From Microbacterium radiodurans (lineage in GTDB: Bacteria; Actinomycetota; Actinomycetes; Actinomycetales; Microbacteriaceae): a DNA stretch of 64,000 bases. Both the position numbers and the translations under genes were made by a program. The notes below the pieces were generated by a model. The model made no database searches. It was given only the letters and a program-made list of their open reading frames with translations, and had not been told where the DNA came from. Below are positions 15,540 to 23,847 of this stretch, piece after piece. The DNA lies in contig NZ_VYRZ01000001.1 of assembly GCF_008710705.1 (NCBI RefSeq), positions 1,178,001 to 1,242,000 of the forward strand. The letters are read 5' to 3'. The first letter of the stretch is position 1. The number at the start of each line of letters is the position of its first letter.

Positions 15540-15956
15540 ATGACCCTTCGTCGCCGGTCCCTTCTTCCGATCGCTCTCGCGGGCGCCATCGTCGGCCTCG
15601 CCGGCTGCGCGTCAGCCGACGCTGAGTTCGCCGTCCTCGACAGCGAAGCCGGGCCGGAGGACATCCTGCCCAGCGCATTCGAGGAGCCGCGTGAGAGCGC
15701 GACGGTCGACGACGAGACCATCCGGTTCGTCGGGGAGAACGGCGACACATCTCTGTGGATCGCCCGATCGACGGAATCGGATTCCGGCATGTGCCTGCTC
15801 GTGCATCCGGGCGGCGGTGACGCGTTCATCGGATGCGGCGACGCGACCGGTGTGACGGTCAGCGACGGCGAGGAGACGTACGCTCTGGTCGCCGACGGCG
15901 CCTCGGCGCCCGGCGACAGCACGCAGATCTCGGAGAACGTCTACGCGCTCGGATGA
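15540..15956 (+). CDS. Hypothetical lipoprotein
   Basis: 138 residues. Basic start MTLRRRSLLP, hydrophobic core and lipobox LAGC with cysteine at residue 23 predict an acylated surface protein. The mature part is acidic and has two cysteines (CLLVHPGG and IGCGDATG, about 20 residues apart) that may form a disulfide. A CAGACT box 6 bases before the ATG, with no ribosome site, suggests a leaderless transcript. No known domain recognised. Confidence 0.8.
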   Translation: MTLRRRSLLPIALAGAIVGLAGCASADAEFAVLDSEAGPEDILPSAFEEPRESATVDDETIRFVGENGDTSLWIARSTESDSGMCLLVHPGGGDAFIGCGDATGVTVSDGEETYALVADGASAPGDSTQISENVYALG

Positions 15957-16004
15957 GCGGCGCTCGCACGCGCACCTGACGGTCGGATCGACCGGATGAT
16001 GATG

Positions 16005-16077
16005 TGCCCCCGACTGGAATCGAACCAGCGACCTTTGGTACCGGAAACCAACGCTCTATCCCCTGAGCTACGGAGGC
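16005..16077 (-). tRNA. tRNA-Arg (anticodon CCG)
   Basis: 73-base cloverleaf on the minus strand: acceptor GCCTCCG/CGGGGGC with one G-U, D arm GCTC/GAGC, anticodon stem TTGGT/ACCAA with loop TTCCGGT giving anticodon CCG (codon CGG), T loop TTCGATT, discriminator A. CCA is not encoded. Confidence 0.95.
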
Positions 16078-16141
16078 GTACCGATCGAGCGTACCACCCG
16101 GTCCGACCCGGTCCCGACCGCTGCCGCGTGGCGCACCGGGC

Positions 16142-16948
16142 TCAGCGGCCGAGGGGATCGGCGGCGACGTCGGCGGCGACGACCGGGGGAGCGGTGATCG
16201 CCGAGACGGCGTCCGCAAGGCGCTGGGCGAGGTAGCGATGCCCGCCGGTCGACGGGTGGTCTCGCCCGATCTCGCTCGTGTCGATCACGTCGAGGTAGTT
16301 CCCCGGCGTGATCCAGTCGTCCGCGATCGGCGAGATGTACCACCAGCCGCGAACGCCGGCGCGCTCGCGCAGGTCGCGATCGATGCGCGCGGTCTCGGCC
16401 TCGACCGGGAGCACCTGCGGCGCGGGACCGAGGACGACGATCTGCGCCCCGGGATAGATGCGGGCGAGGTCGTCCCACGCGGCATCCACCGCCTCCGCGT
16501 AGCCGGAGGCGCCCTGCTTGCGATCGTTGATCGATCCCTGGACGATCACGAGATCGGGGGCGACCGCGGGGTCGAGCGCGGCGATCCGGTCGCCGAACGA
16601 GGGGCCGTCGATGCCGGGCTTGAGATAGCCGCTGCCGCGGACGCCGTCGACGACCGTGGTCCAGCCGGCCTCCTCGGCGATGACGTACGCATAGCCGAGC
16701 GCGGGATCGGATGCCGCCGAGCCGTAGGTCCAGGAGTCGCCGAAGATCAGGACGGTCGGGTTCTGCGGGAGCACGAGGGATGCCGGCGCGGTCACGGCGT
16801 CGTCGCCCGCGGCGACGGGAGCCGCCGGCTCGACCGGGGAGGCCCACGGTCGCCACGCGACGGCAGCCACCACGGCGATCGCGGCGACGGCGACGGCGGC
16901 GACCGCCCACGACGTCCGCCGGCGGGAAGGAGTCGGTCGCGCGCGCAC
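16142..16948 (-). CDS. SGNH/GDSL-family hydrolase, membrane-anchored or secreted
   Basis: 268 residues from GTG 16948, with a TACGCT -10 box 6 bases upstream (leaderless pattern). An N-terminal basic stretch and one hydrophobic helix (about 14-32) suggest a membrane anchor or signal. The catalytic blocks of the SGNH superfamily are present: GDSW (nucleophile Ser, about residue 71), the Gly block (VRGSGYL), GSIND (Asn), and the late DHPSTGGH with catalytic His. Such enzymes are esterases or acetyltransferase partners acting on lipids or wall sugars. The substrate is unknown. Confidence 0.87.
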   Translation of the reverse strand: MRARPTPSRRRTSWAVAAVAVAAIAVVAAVAWRPWASPVEPAAPVAAGDDAVTAPASLVLPQNPTVLIFGDSWTYGSAASDPALGYAYVIAEEAGWTTVVDGVRGSGYLKPGIDGPSFGDRIAALDPAVAPDLVIVQGSINDRKQGASGYAEAVDAAWDDLARIYPGAQIVVLGPAPQVLPVEAETARIDRDLRERAGVRGWWYISPIADDWITPGNYLDVIDTSEIGRDHPSTGGHRYLAQRLADAVSAITAPPVVAADVAADPLGR

Positions 16949-17082
16949 ACGCCGAGCGTATGCCAGGAATCGCGGGATCGGAACGGCCGATTGTCAAGAG
17001 GTTGCGGTGCGTATGGCGAAGGGTTCGGTGGGTGCCCATCCCGCGTTCACAGCGAGCACTCAGGAATCGATAGGGTCGTGCC

Positions 17083-17598
17083 GTGCTCAGAATCACCCCA
17101 TCGCGTTCCGTCCGTCTCGTCGCCACCTCCGTCGCGGCCGTCGCCGCCGGAGTCCTCCTCCTGAGCGGATGCTCGCTGCCCGTCCCCGGGCAGGCTCCCG
17201 TGCGAGACGAGTCCGGAGCCATCACCGAATCGAACGATCGCACCGACGTCTTCGCGCTGCGCGTCGGCGACTGCCTGCTCGACGCGGGTTCCGCCACCGA
17301 GGTCACCGACACCCCGACGGTGCCGTGCGGCGAGCCGCACGACTACGAGGTGTTCCACTCCGCCGACCTCTCGGGCGACGAGTTCCCCGGCGCCGAGGCC
17401 GTCGGGGCCGAAGCCGACCAGATCTGCTACGACGCCTTCACGCCGTTCGTCGGCACCGCCTACGAGGAGTCGGTGCTGGAGTTCGACTACTACATGCCGA
17501 CCGAGGGCAGCTGGGAGGCCGGCGACCGTGAGATCCTCTGCCTCGTCTACGACACGCAGGCTCAGGTGACGGGCGGGCTCGCGGGCGTCGCTCGCTGA
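17083..17598 (+). CDS. Septum-formation-family lipoprotein
   Basis: 171 residues, GTG start, with TAGGGT placed 6 bases upstream (leaderless). Lipobox LSGC with cysteine at residue 30. The mature region has the pattern of the septum_form family: FALRVGDCLLD, VPCGEPHDYEVFHS and a later CYDAF and EILCLVYD, with four cysteines likely paired. The family name comes from a single association with cell division; true function is uncertain. Confidence 0.82.
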   Translation: MLRITPSRSVRLVATSVAAVAAGVLLLSGCSLPVPGQAPVRDESGAITESNDRTDVFALRVGDCLLDAGSATEVTDTPTVPCGEPHDYEVFHSADLSGDEFPGAEAVGAEADQICYDAFTPFVGTAYEESVLEFDYYMPTEGSWEAGDREILCLVYDTQAQVTGGLAGVAR

Positions 17599-17692
17599 CC
17601 GCTCGGGCGGACCTCGCGCCTCGGGAGACGCCCACGGCGGCCGGATCGCCGTGGGCGCGCCCGCCCCGTCCGCCGCGTGCGAGGATTACCCG

Positions 17693-18514
17693 GTGCCGCG
17701 CCTGCTGACCGCTGAACTCGACCTCCAGATGAGCGGTCCCGTCGACGTGATCCTGCAGATCGCCGCTGCGCGCAGGCTGCCCGTCGCCGAAGAGCGGCTG
17801 ACCTTCTCGGTGGGTGACGCCGAGCTCGAGGCGACGGAGATCGAGGATGCGGCGGGCAACCGCATCCATCGTCTCGTCGGCGTCCCGGGCACGGTCGCCG
17901 TCCGCTACCGCGCGGTCGTCCCCGACGCCGCGCCCAGCCTCGTTCGTGCCGATCCGCCCTCGGCGGGGCTCGACGCCATCACCTACCTCCGGCCGAGCCG
18001 CTATGCGCAGTCCGACGAGGTCTTCGCCCACGCGCGCCGGCAGTTCCGCGGTCTCAGCGGAGCCGACCTCATCACCGCCGTGGGCGACTACGTGTCGGCG
18101 AGCACGAGCTACAGCCCGGGCCTCAGCCTCGGCACCGACTCGGCCGTGACCACGCTCGCGAGCGGCCACGGGGTCTGCCGGGACTACGCTCACCTCGTCA
18201 TCGCCCTGCTGCGCGCCCTCGACGTGCCGGCGCGCTACGCCGCCTGCTATGCGCCGGGCCTGCGGCCCATGGACTTCCACGCCGTCGCCGAGGCGTACCT
18301 GGACGGATGCTGGTATGCGATCGACGCGACGCGACTGGCGAACCGGCGCGGGCTCGTCCGCATCGCCACCGGACGCGACGCGGCCGACTGCGCCTTCCTC
18401 AGCTACTACGGCGGTAACATCGCCCTCACCCACCTTCGCGTGGACGCCGCGTCCGACGGGCCGTCGTTCGACCCCGCCGCGGATGATTCCGCCGAGCTCA
18501 TCTCGATCGCCTGA
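17693..18514 (+). CDS. Transglutaminase-like domain protein
   Basis: 273 residues from GTG 17693, chosen over the upstream in-frame codon because homologues begin near MPRLLTAELDLQM and a GAGGAT hexamer lies 6 bases upstream. N-terminal beta region (1-90) then a transglutaminase core with the catalytic triad: Cys in GHGVCRDYAH, His in DFHAVAEAY, Asp in AIDATR. Proteins of this layout are cytoplasmic and may cleave or transfer amide bonds; substrate unknown. Probably monocistronic. Confidence 0.85.
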   Translation: MPRLLTAELDLQMSGPVDVILQIAAARRLPVAEERLTFSVGDAELEATEIEDAAGNRIHRLVGVPGTVAVRYRAVVPDAAPSLVRADPPSAGLDAITYLRPSRYAQSDEVFAHARRQFRGLSGADLITAVGDYVSASTSYSPGLSLGTDSAVTTLASGHGVCRDYAHLVIALLRALDVPARYAACYAPGLRPMDFHAVAEAYLDGCWYAIDATRLANRRGLVRIATGRDAADCAFLSYYGGNIALTHLRVDAASDGPSFDPAADDSAELISIA

Positions 18515-18568
18515 GAGCCCCCGTCGCCGTCTCGCGGGGCGAGGCGGCGACCGTAGACTTGTCGGGCT

Positions 18569-20236
18569 ATGAATCCCGACGCCCTCGCCGAAGCCCTGCT
18601 GTCCGTCGCCGCCCCGCTCCTCGAGGCGCGACGCCCCGGTGCGGGCGAGGGCCTCACCGCCGCCGACTTCGTGTTCGAGCGGCCGAAGAACCGCGACCAC
18701 GGCGACTGGGCGTCCAACGCCGCGCTGAAGCTCAGCAAGGCAGCCGGAACCAACCCGCGGGAGCTGGCCGCCGAGATCGCCGCCGCACTCGCCGAGACGC
18801 CGGGCGTGGCATCCGTCGACGTCGCCGGTCCCGGGTTCATCAACATCCGACTGGATGCCGCGGCCGCTGGCGCGCTCGCGCGTGAGATCGTCGAGGCGGG
18901 CCCGGAGTTCGGCCGCAACGACAGCCAGCTCGGCAACAGCATCAACCTCGAGTTCGTCAGCGCGAACCCCACCGGCCCCATGCACATCGGTCACACCCGG
19001 TGGGCCGCGCTCGGCGACGCGATCGCGCGCCTTCTGCTGGCGAGCGGGGCTGAGCTCGTGCGCGAGTTCTACATCAACGACGCGGGCGCGCAGATGCAGC
19101 GGTTCGGCCGGTCGGTGCTCGCGAGCGCGAAGGGCGAGCCCACCCCCGAGGACGGCTACCCCGGCGCCTACATCGACGACCTCGCGCAGCGGGTGCTCGC
19201 GGCCCGGCCCGATCTGCTCGATCTGTCTCAGGACGAGCAGGAGCAGGTCTCGCTCGACCTCGGCTACGAGCTCCAGATGGCCGATCTGAAGGATTCGCTC
19301 GAGAAGTTCAACGTCCACTTCGACGTCTTCTTCAGCGAGCGGCTGCTGCACGCCACCCCGGCCGACGGCGGACCGAGCCTCGTCGACCAGGCCGTCGACC
19401 GGCTGCGGGTGCAGGGCCACGTGTTCGACCTCGACGACGCCGTGTGGGTGCGCACGACCGACTTCGGCGACGACAAGGACCGCGTCATCCGCCGCTCCAA
19501 CGGCGAGTACACATACTTCGCGGCGGACGCGGCGTACTACCTGAACAAGGGCGACCGCGGCTTCGCGCACAAGATCTACCTGCTGGGCGCCGATCATCAC
19601 GGGTACGTCCATCGGCTGAAGGCGCTCGCGGGTGCCGCCGGCGACGATCCCGAGAAGGACATCGAAGTGCTCATCGGGCAGCTCGTGTCGGTCAACGGCG
19701 CACGTCTCTCGAAGCGCGCGGGCAACATCATCGAGCTCGACGACCTGCGCGAGTGGCTCGGCACCGACGCGCTCCGCTACTCGCTCGCCCGTTACCCCGC
19801 CGATTCGCCGCTCACGCTCGACCCCGAGGTCCTGCAGAAGCGCACGAACGACAACCCGGTCTTCTACGTCCAGTACGCCCACGCGCGCACGCACAACGTC
19901 GCCCGCAACGCGGCCGACTCGGGCGTCGCGCGCGATGCCTTCGCGCCCGAGCTGCTCGACCACGAGACGGAGTCGGCGCTGCTGGGCGCGCTGCAGGAGT
20001 TCCCGCGCGTCGTCGCGTTCGCGGCCGAGCTGCGCGAGCCGCACCGCGTCGCCCGCTATCTCGAGGAGCTCGCGAGCCTCTACCACCGCTGGTACGACAA
20101 CTGCCGCGTCACGCCGCTCGGCGACGAGGAGGTCACCGACCTGCACCGCACGCGGCTGTGGTTGAACGACGCGACGGGTCAGGTGCTGCGAAACGGACTC
20201 GACCTCCTCGGGGTCAGCGCGCCCGAGCGGATGTGA
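18569..20236 (+). CDS. argS: Arginine-tRNA ligase
   Basis: 555 residues, normal for bacterial ArgRS. N-terminal Add1 domain (1-100), class I catalytic core with the HIGH signature as MHIGH (138-142), the KMSKS-equivalent LSKR (380-383), and a C-terminal DALR helical domain ending GLDLLGVSAPERM. It charges tRNA-Arg with arginine in the cytoplasm. A TAGACT -10 box lies at 18554-18559, giving a very short or absent leader. The stop overlaps the start of the DUF2993 gene (GTGA), so the two are co-transcribed. In many actinobacteria argS heads the lysA-hom-thrC-thrB block; here other genes are inserted between. Confidence 0.97.
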   Translation: MNPDALAEALLSVAAPLLEARRPGAGEGLTAADFVFERPKNRDHGDWASNAALKLSKAAGTNPRELAAEIAAALAETPGVASVDVAGPGFINIRLDAAAAGALAREIVEAGPEFGRNDSQLGNSINLEFVSANPTGPMHIGHTRWAALGDAIARLLLASGAELVREFYINDAGAQMQRFGRSVLASAKGEPTPEDGYPGAYIDDLAQRVLAARPDLLDLSQDEQEQVSLDLGYELQMADLKDSLEKFNVHFDVFFSERLLHATPADGGPSLVDQAVDRLRVQGHVFDLDDAVWVRTTDFGDDKDRVIRRSNGEYTYFAADAAYYLNKGDRGFAHKIYLLGADHHGYVHRLKALAGAAGDDPEKDIEVLIGQLVSVNGARLSKRAGNIIELDDLREWLGTDALRYSLARYPADSPLTLDPEVLQKRTNDNPVFYVQYAHARTHNVARNAADSGVARDAFAPELLDHETESALLGALQEFPRVVAFAAELREPHRVARYLEELASLYHRWYDNCRVTPLGDEEVTDLHRTRLWLNDATGQVLRNGLDLLGVSAPERM

Positions 20237-21063
20237 CGGACGTGAGCGGTCAGACGCAGCCGACGCTTCCGCTTCCGGAGGCCGCGTCGCCCGCGTCCTC
20301 GCCGAGGCGGCGCCGCGGCTGGATCGGCTGGCTGATCGCGATCGTGATCGTCGTCGGCCTCGCGATCGTGGCGTGGTTCGTCGCCGAGCACATCACCCGC
20401 GACATCCTGACCCGCACGGTGCGCGAGCAGGTCATCACGCAGCTCGCCCTGCCCGAGGACCAGCAGGTCGACGTCGGATTCGACGAGCCCGTGCTGCCCC
20501 AGGTCATCGGCGGCCGCCTCGATCGCCTCGACGTGTCGAGCGACGCGGTTCCGCTCGGCGACGTGGTCGCCGACGTGTCGGTGCGGGCGCGGGACGTGCC
20601 GATCCGCGTGGATGCCGGTGACATCGGCTCGGCCGAGGCGACCATCACATTCGGCGAGGATCAGCTGCAGACGCTGCTCGCCCAGGTCGAGGGCGTGCCC
20701 GAGGCGGGGCTGACGCTCGTGCCGCCGGACGTGCGGGTGGAGGCGGACCTCTCGCTGTTCGCCCTGACCGTTCCGCTCGGCATCGATCTCACGCCGAGCG
20801 CCGTCGACGGCGACATCGTCCTCACGCCTGCGGTCGTCCGGATCGGGGGAGCGGAGCTGACGACGGAGGGGCTGCGCGACCGGTTCGGCTCGGCGGCGGA
20901 TGCCGTGCTCCGCGACTATCCGATCTGCATCCGCGATCGGCTTCCCGCCGGACTGACTGTGCGCGAGGTCCGCGTCGAGCGAGCCGCCCTGGTGGCCGAG
21001 GTCGACGTAGACGGTGCGATCATCCGCGATCCGGCCCTGCAGGCGAACGGCACCTGCGCCTGA
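20233..21063 (+). CDS. DUF2993 (LmeA-like) membrane-anchored protein
   Basis: 276 residues from GTG 20233, which overlaps the argS stop by 4 bases. Pro/Ser-rich cytoplasmic start, basic RRRRG, one hydrophobic helix (about 33-54), then an external beta-rich domain with DUF2993 features (paired GGRLDRLDV, VRARDVPI, and a late LPAGLTVREVRVERAALVAEV split). LmeA-type proteins are periplasmic and linked to lipid or lipoglycan maturation in mycobacteria; role here is inference. An inverted repeat spans its stop codon. Confidence 0.85.
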   Translation: MTDVSGQTQPTLPLPEAASPASSPRRRRGWIGWLIAIVIVVGLAIVAWFVAEHITRDILTRTVREQVITQLALPEDQQVDVGFDEPVLPQVIGGRLDRLDVSSDAVPLGDVVADVSVRARDVPIRVDAGDIGSAEATITFGEDQLQTLLAQVEGVPEAGLTLVPPDVRVEADLSLFALTVPLGIDLTPSAVDGDIVLTPAVVRIGGAELTTEGLRDRFGSAADAVLRDYPICIRDRLPAGLTVREVRVERAALVAEVDVDGAIIRDPALQANGTCA

Positions 21064-21111
21064 GCGGTCGCGCCGCTCGCGTACGCCCCTGCGCCGGCGG
21101 CGGACCGCTCA
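21061..21111. terminator. Inverted repeat spanning both convergent stop codons
   Basis: TGAGCGGTC (21061-21069) and GACCGCTCA (21103-21111), 9 bp perfect. Each arm contains a stop codon of one of the two convergent genes. Possible bidirectional terminator with a 33-base GC-rich loop that can fold further. Confidence 0.5.
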
Positions 21112-21621
21112 GTGGCCGTGCGCGAGCAGCAGTGCGATCGCGACGGCTGCGACCAGCGCGAGCAGCAGCGTGGATGCCACGAGCCGCTGCCCGAGGCTGA
21201 GTCCCGAGCGCGCGCTCGCCAGCAGCACGATCCCCACGAGGACGAAGGCGTCGATGCCCATGCCGATGAGGAGGGCGGCGTTCAGCGTGAGAACGCCGGA
21301 CAGTGCCAGCAGCAGCGCCAGGAGGGGGAGCGACGCCGTGCCGAGAGCGACCGCGGCCGTGCGCCCCATGACGGCCAGCTCGCGACCGCGCGGAAAGGCG
21401 CGGTGCCCGATCTGATGGGCGATGACCTCCGCGACGAAGCCGGCGGCCGCGATCGCGAAGATGCCGACCGCGAGCGCGAAGATCGACTCGCCCGCCGTCA
21501 CGTGCTCGGCGGTGTAGAGCCCGGCCAGGATCGCGAGCCCGGTGACCGTGGCGTAGATGCGCTCCTTGAGCGCGCCGATCCGCTCGTCGAGCCCGGCTCG
21601 ATGCGTTCCGTCGTTGCCCAT
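21109..21621 (-). CDS. Hypothetical multi-span membrane protein
   Basis: 170 residues; ATG preceded by GGAGGTCG. A short hydrophilic start (residues 1-22) is followed by about five hydrophobic helices with a conserved-looking histidine cluster in the first loop (AEVIAHQIGHRAF, about 64-76). Ends with LLLAHGH. I do not recognise the family; His-rich loop suggests possible metal binding but that is speculation. Convergent with the DUF2993 gene and divergent from the YdeI-like gene. Confidence 0.78.
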   Translation of the reverse strand: MGNDGTHRAGLDERIGALKERIYATVTGLAILAGLYTAEHVTAGESIFALAVGIFAIAAAGFVAEVIAHQIGHRAFPRGRELAVMGRTAAVALGTASLPLLALLLALSGVLTLNAALLIGMGIDAFVLVGIVLLASARSGLSLGQRLVASTLLLALVAAVAIALLLAHGH

Positions 21622-21660
21622 GGCGACCTCCTGCGCCAGGCTACAAGCGAGGAGTCGCAG

Positions 21661-22230
21661 ATGACCGAAGCATCACCGACGCCGCTGATCGTCGCCGACC
21701 GCGCCGCGTGGCGCGCCTGGCTCGATGTGAACGAGCACGTCTCCGACGGTGTGCAGCTCGTCCTGGCCAAGAAGGGCGTCACCGATCCGACCTCGCTCAC
21801 ATATGCGGAGGCGCTCGACGAAGCGCTCTGCAGCGGCTGGATCGACGGTCGGCGCAATGCCCGCGACGCATCGACCTTCCTGCAGATGTACACGCCGCGC
21901 CGTGCCCGCTCGATCTGGTCGCGGCGCAACGTCGAGATCGTCGCGGCGCTGATCGACGCGAGGCGGATGCGCCCGCGCGGGCACGCCGAGATCGAGCGGG
22001 CACGAGCCGACGGTCGCTGGGAACGCGCCTACGCCGGGCCGGCGACCGCGCAGGTCCCGGACGATCTGGCGGCAGCGCTCGCCCTCTCGCCGACGGCCGG
22101 GCAGCGGTTCGCGGCGCTCGGTTCGGCCGAGCGATACTCGCTGCTGCATCCGATCCTCACCGCAGCGTCGCCCGCGACGCGCAGAGCCCGCGTCGAGCGG
22201 GCCCTTGCGCGGCTCGGTGCGCGTGAGTGA
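21661..22230 (+). CDS. YdeI/OmpD-associated (OmdA) family protein
   Basis: 189 residues; ATG preceded by GCGAGGAGTC. The early block LTYAEALDEALCSGWIDG then a YTPRRARSIWSRRNV block are hallmarks of the YdeI/OmpD-associated family, with a C-terminal OmdA helical region (YSLLHPILTAA, ATRRARVERALARL). Family members are cytoplasmic and have been linked to bacteriocin protection or stress, without a proven biochemical role. Confidence 0.86.
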   Translation: MTEASPTPLIVADRAAWRAWLDVNEHVSDGVQLVLAKKGVTDPTSLTYAEALDEALCSGWIDGRRNARDASTFLQMYTPRRARSIWSRRNVEIVAALIDARRMRPRGHAEIERARADGRWERAYAGPATAQVPDDLAAALALSPTAGQRFAALGSAERYSLLHPILTAASPATRRARVERALARLGARE

Positions 22231-22340
22231 AGAGCGACGCCCCTGATCAGGTCCCGCACGGACCATGTCGTCGGTGAGTTGTCCACAGATCGAGGTTATG
22301 TTCTCATGTCGCGTCGGTGCCGGATGGCACGATGTAGTAC

Positions 22341-23681
22341 ATGGGGACGAACCGATCGAGCAGCGACGAGGAGTCGTGGGCGCGCATCCGCGCCGAACTC
22401 GACGGCGCTGTGGAGGTGTTGCGGGCTCGGGATGCCGCGGAGATCGCGCACCTGCGCAAACTCGCCGTCCTCGGCCGTGAAGCCCTGTCGATGTCCCGCC
22501 GGAACGGACTGCTCGGCCGCGAGACGGACATGCAGCTCCGGGCGGTGGCGGCGGAGTTCGCGGCGATCGCGCGGTGCGGGGACCGGCGGGTGCAGAACGA
22601 GATCGGCCGGGCGCTGGAGATCGTCGATGCGAACCCGCTCGTCCTGGTCGCGTGGGAGGACGGCCGGCTGACGGCCAAGCATGTCGACGATGTGGTGAAG
22701 CTGGGTCGGAACATCCCCGACGAGAACCACGACGAGTGGCAGGAAGCCGCGATCGCCGTCGCGGAACGCGATGTCCCGGCGCGGGTGCATCCGGCGTTGG
22801 AGTCGTTGGCGCAGCATTTCACGGCCCGGACGTTCACGGAACGTCACAAAGCCGCTGTGGCCGACCGGGGTGTGTACCTGCGGGACCTCGGCGACGGGAT
22901 GTCCGAGCTCACCCTGCGCGGGGCGACCACCCTGCTGCTCGCGATCGATGACCGGCTCAACCAGATGGCCGTGTCGACGATCGACGCCGCGAAGGAAGCA
23001 GCCGCCGAAGCGCGGGCCGCAGGTGATGAACACGAGCCCGACACCCGCACCCGCCAGCAGGTTCGGGCGGACGTGCTGTGCGATCTCGGCCTCACCGGCG
23101 GACCCGCAATAGACCCCACGCACGGTGTCGATGGGAAGACCTCGCTCGGCGCGATCCGCGCCCGGGTGCAGCTCGTTGTGACGGCCGACACCCTCTCCGG
23201 CAAGGACGACCGTGCCGCGGAGCTCGTCGGCGCCGGACTCATCGACGCCGACACCGCCCGGACCCTCGCCGGAGACGCCACCCTGTGGGACCGGGTCTCC
23301 CTCGACGCGACCACCAAGACCGTGACGCACGTGGACCAGTACCGACCACCCGCGGCACTGCGGAGGATGCTGCAAGCCCGTGACCGGCACTGCCGGTGGC
23401 CGGGATGCCACCTGCCCGCGATCCGCTGCGAACTCGACCATTCCATCGACCACGCCCTCGGCGGGCCGACGTGCGAGTCGAACCTGTGCAGCCTGTGCCA
23501 ACGGCACCACTCGATGAAGCAGTTCGCCGACTGGCTCGTGGTCCAGCTCGGTGGCGGGGTGATCCAGTGGACGTCCCCGACGGGACGGGGCTACCGGGAG
23601 GATCTCCCGGTCCCGTCGGTGTGCTTCACCCCCGAGTTCGTCGCGGACCGGCCGCCACCCGAACCCCCGCCACCCTTCTGA
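22341..23681 (+). CDS. DUF222 domain / HNH endonuclease-like protein
   Basis: 446 residues. Residues 1-330 match the DUF222 domain (ESWARIRAELDGAVEVL start, SRRNGLLGRET, AWEDGRLTAKHVDDVV). Residues about 345-400 are an HNH nuclease module: CRWPGC, CELDHSIDHALGG, NLCSLCQRHHSMKQ, with zinc-binding Cys pairs and the catalytic His. A proline-rich tail ends the protein. Such genes are multi-copy in Microbacteriaceae genomes; role is unresolved and could be mobile-element related. Neighbours on both sides are housekeeping genes, and no repeats or integrase were seen. Confidence 0.9.
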   Translation: MGTNRSSSDEESWARIRAELDGAVEVLRARDAAEIAHLRKLAVLGREALSMSRRNGLLGRETDMQLRAVAAEFAAIARCGDRRVQNEIGRALEIVDANPLVLVAWEDGRLTAKHVDDVVKLGRNIPDENHDEWQEAAIAVAERDVPARVHPALESLAQHFTARTFTERHKAAVADRGVYLRDLGDGMSELTLRGATTLLLAIDDRLNQMAVSTIDAAKEAAAEARAAGDEHEPDTRTRQQVRADVLCDLGLTGGPAIDPTHGVDGKTSLGAIRARVQLVVTADTLSGKDDRAAELVGAGLIDADTARTLAGDATLWDRVSLDATTKTVTHVDQYRPPAALRRMLQARDRHCRWPGCHLPAIRCELDHSIDHALGGPTCESNLCSLCQRHHSMKQFADWLVVQLGGGVIQWTSPTGRGYREDLPVPSVCFTPEFVADRPPPEPPPPF

Positions 23682-23779
23682 CATCCCACCCCGCCCGAGG
23701 GTCGTGCGAGCGCAGTGAGAAGAAGATCGCAGCGAGGTCGCCGGACGTCACGCGGACGAGGCCGGTGCAGGGTGTGTCC

Positions 23780-23785
23780 TAGACT
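23780..23785 (+). promoter_or_regulatory. Candidate lysA-hom-thrC-thrB promoter (-10 TAGACT)
   Basis: TAGACT, 62 bases before the lysA GTG; no convincing -35 box. The intervening leader is short for an attenuator and no leader peptide or riboswitch was recognised. Confidence 0.4.
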
Positions 23786-23847
23786 GGCGGCACCGTCGCG
23801 GCCCCGTCTGCCGGACGGTCGAAACGCTCTTCCCGATTGGTGCTCCC

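Noticed and set aside
22231-22340. Leaderless promoter for the DUF222-HNH gene
   Set aside because: No hexamer at the right distance; TAGTAC directly abuts the ATG.
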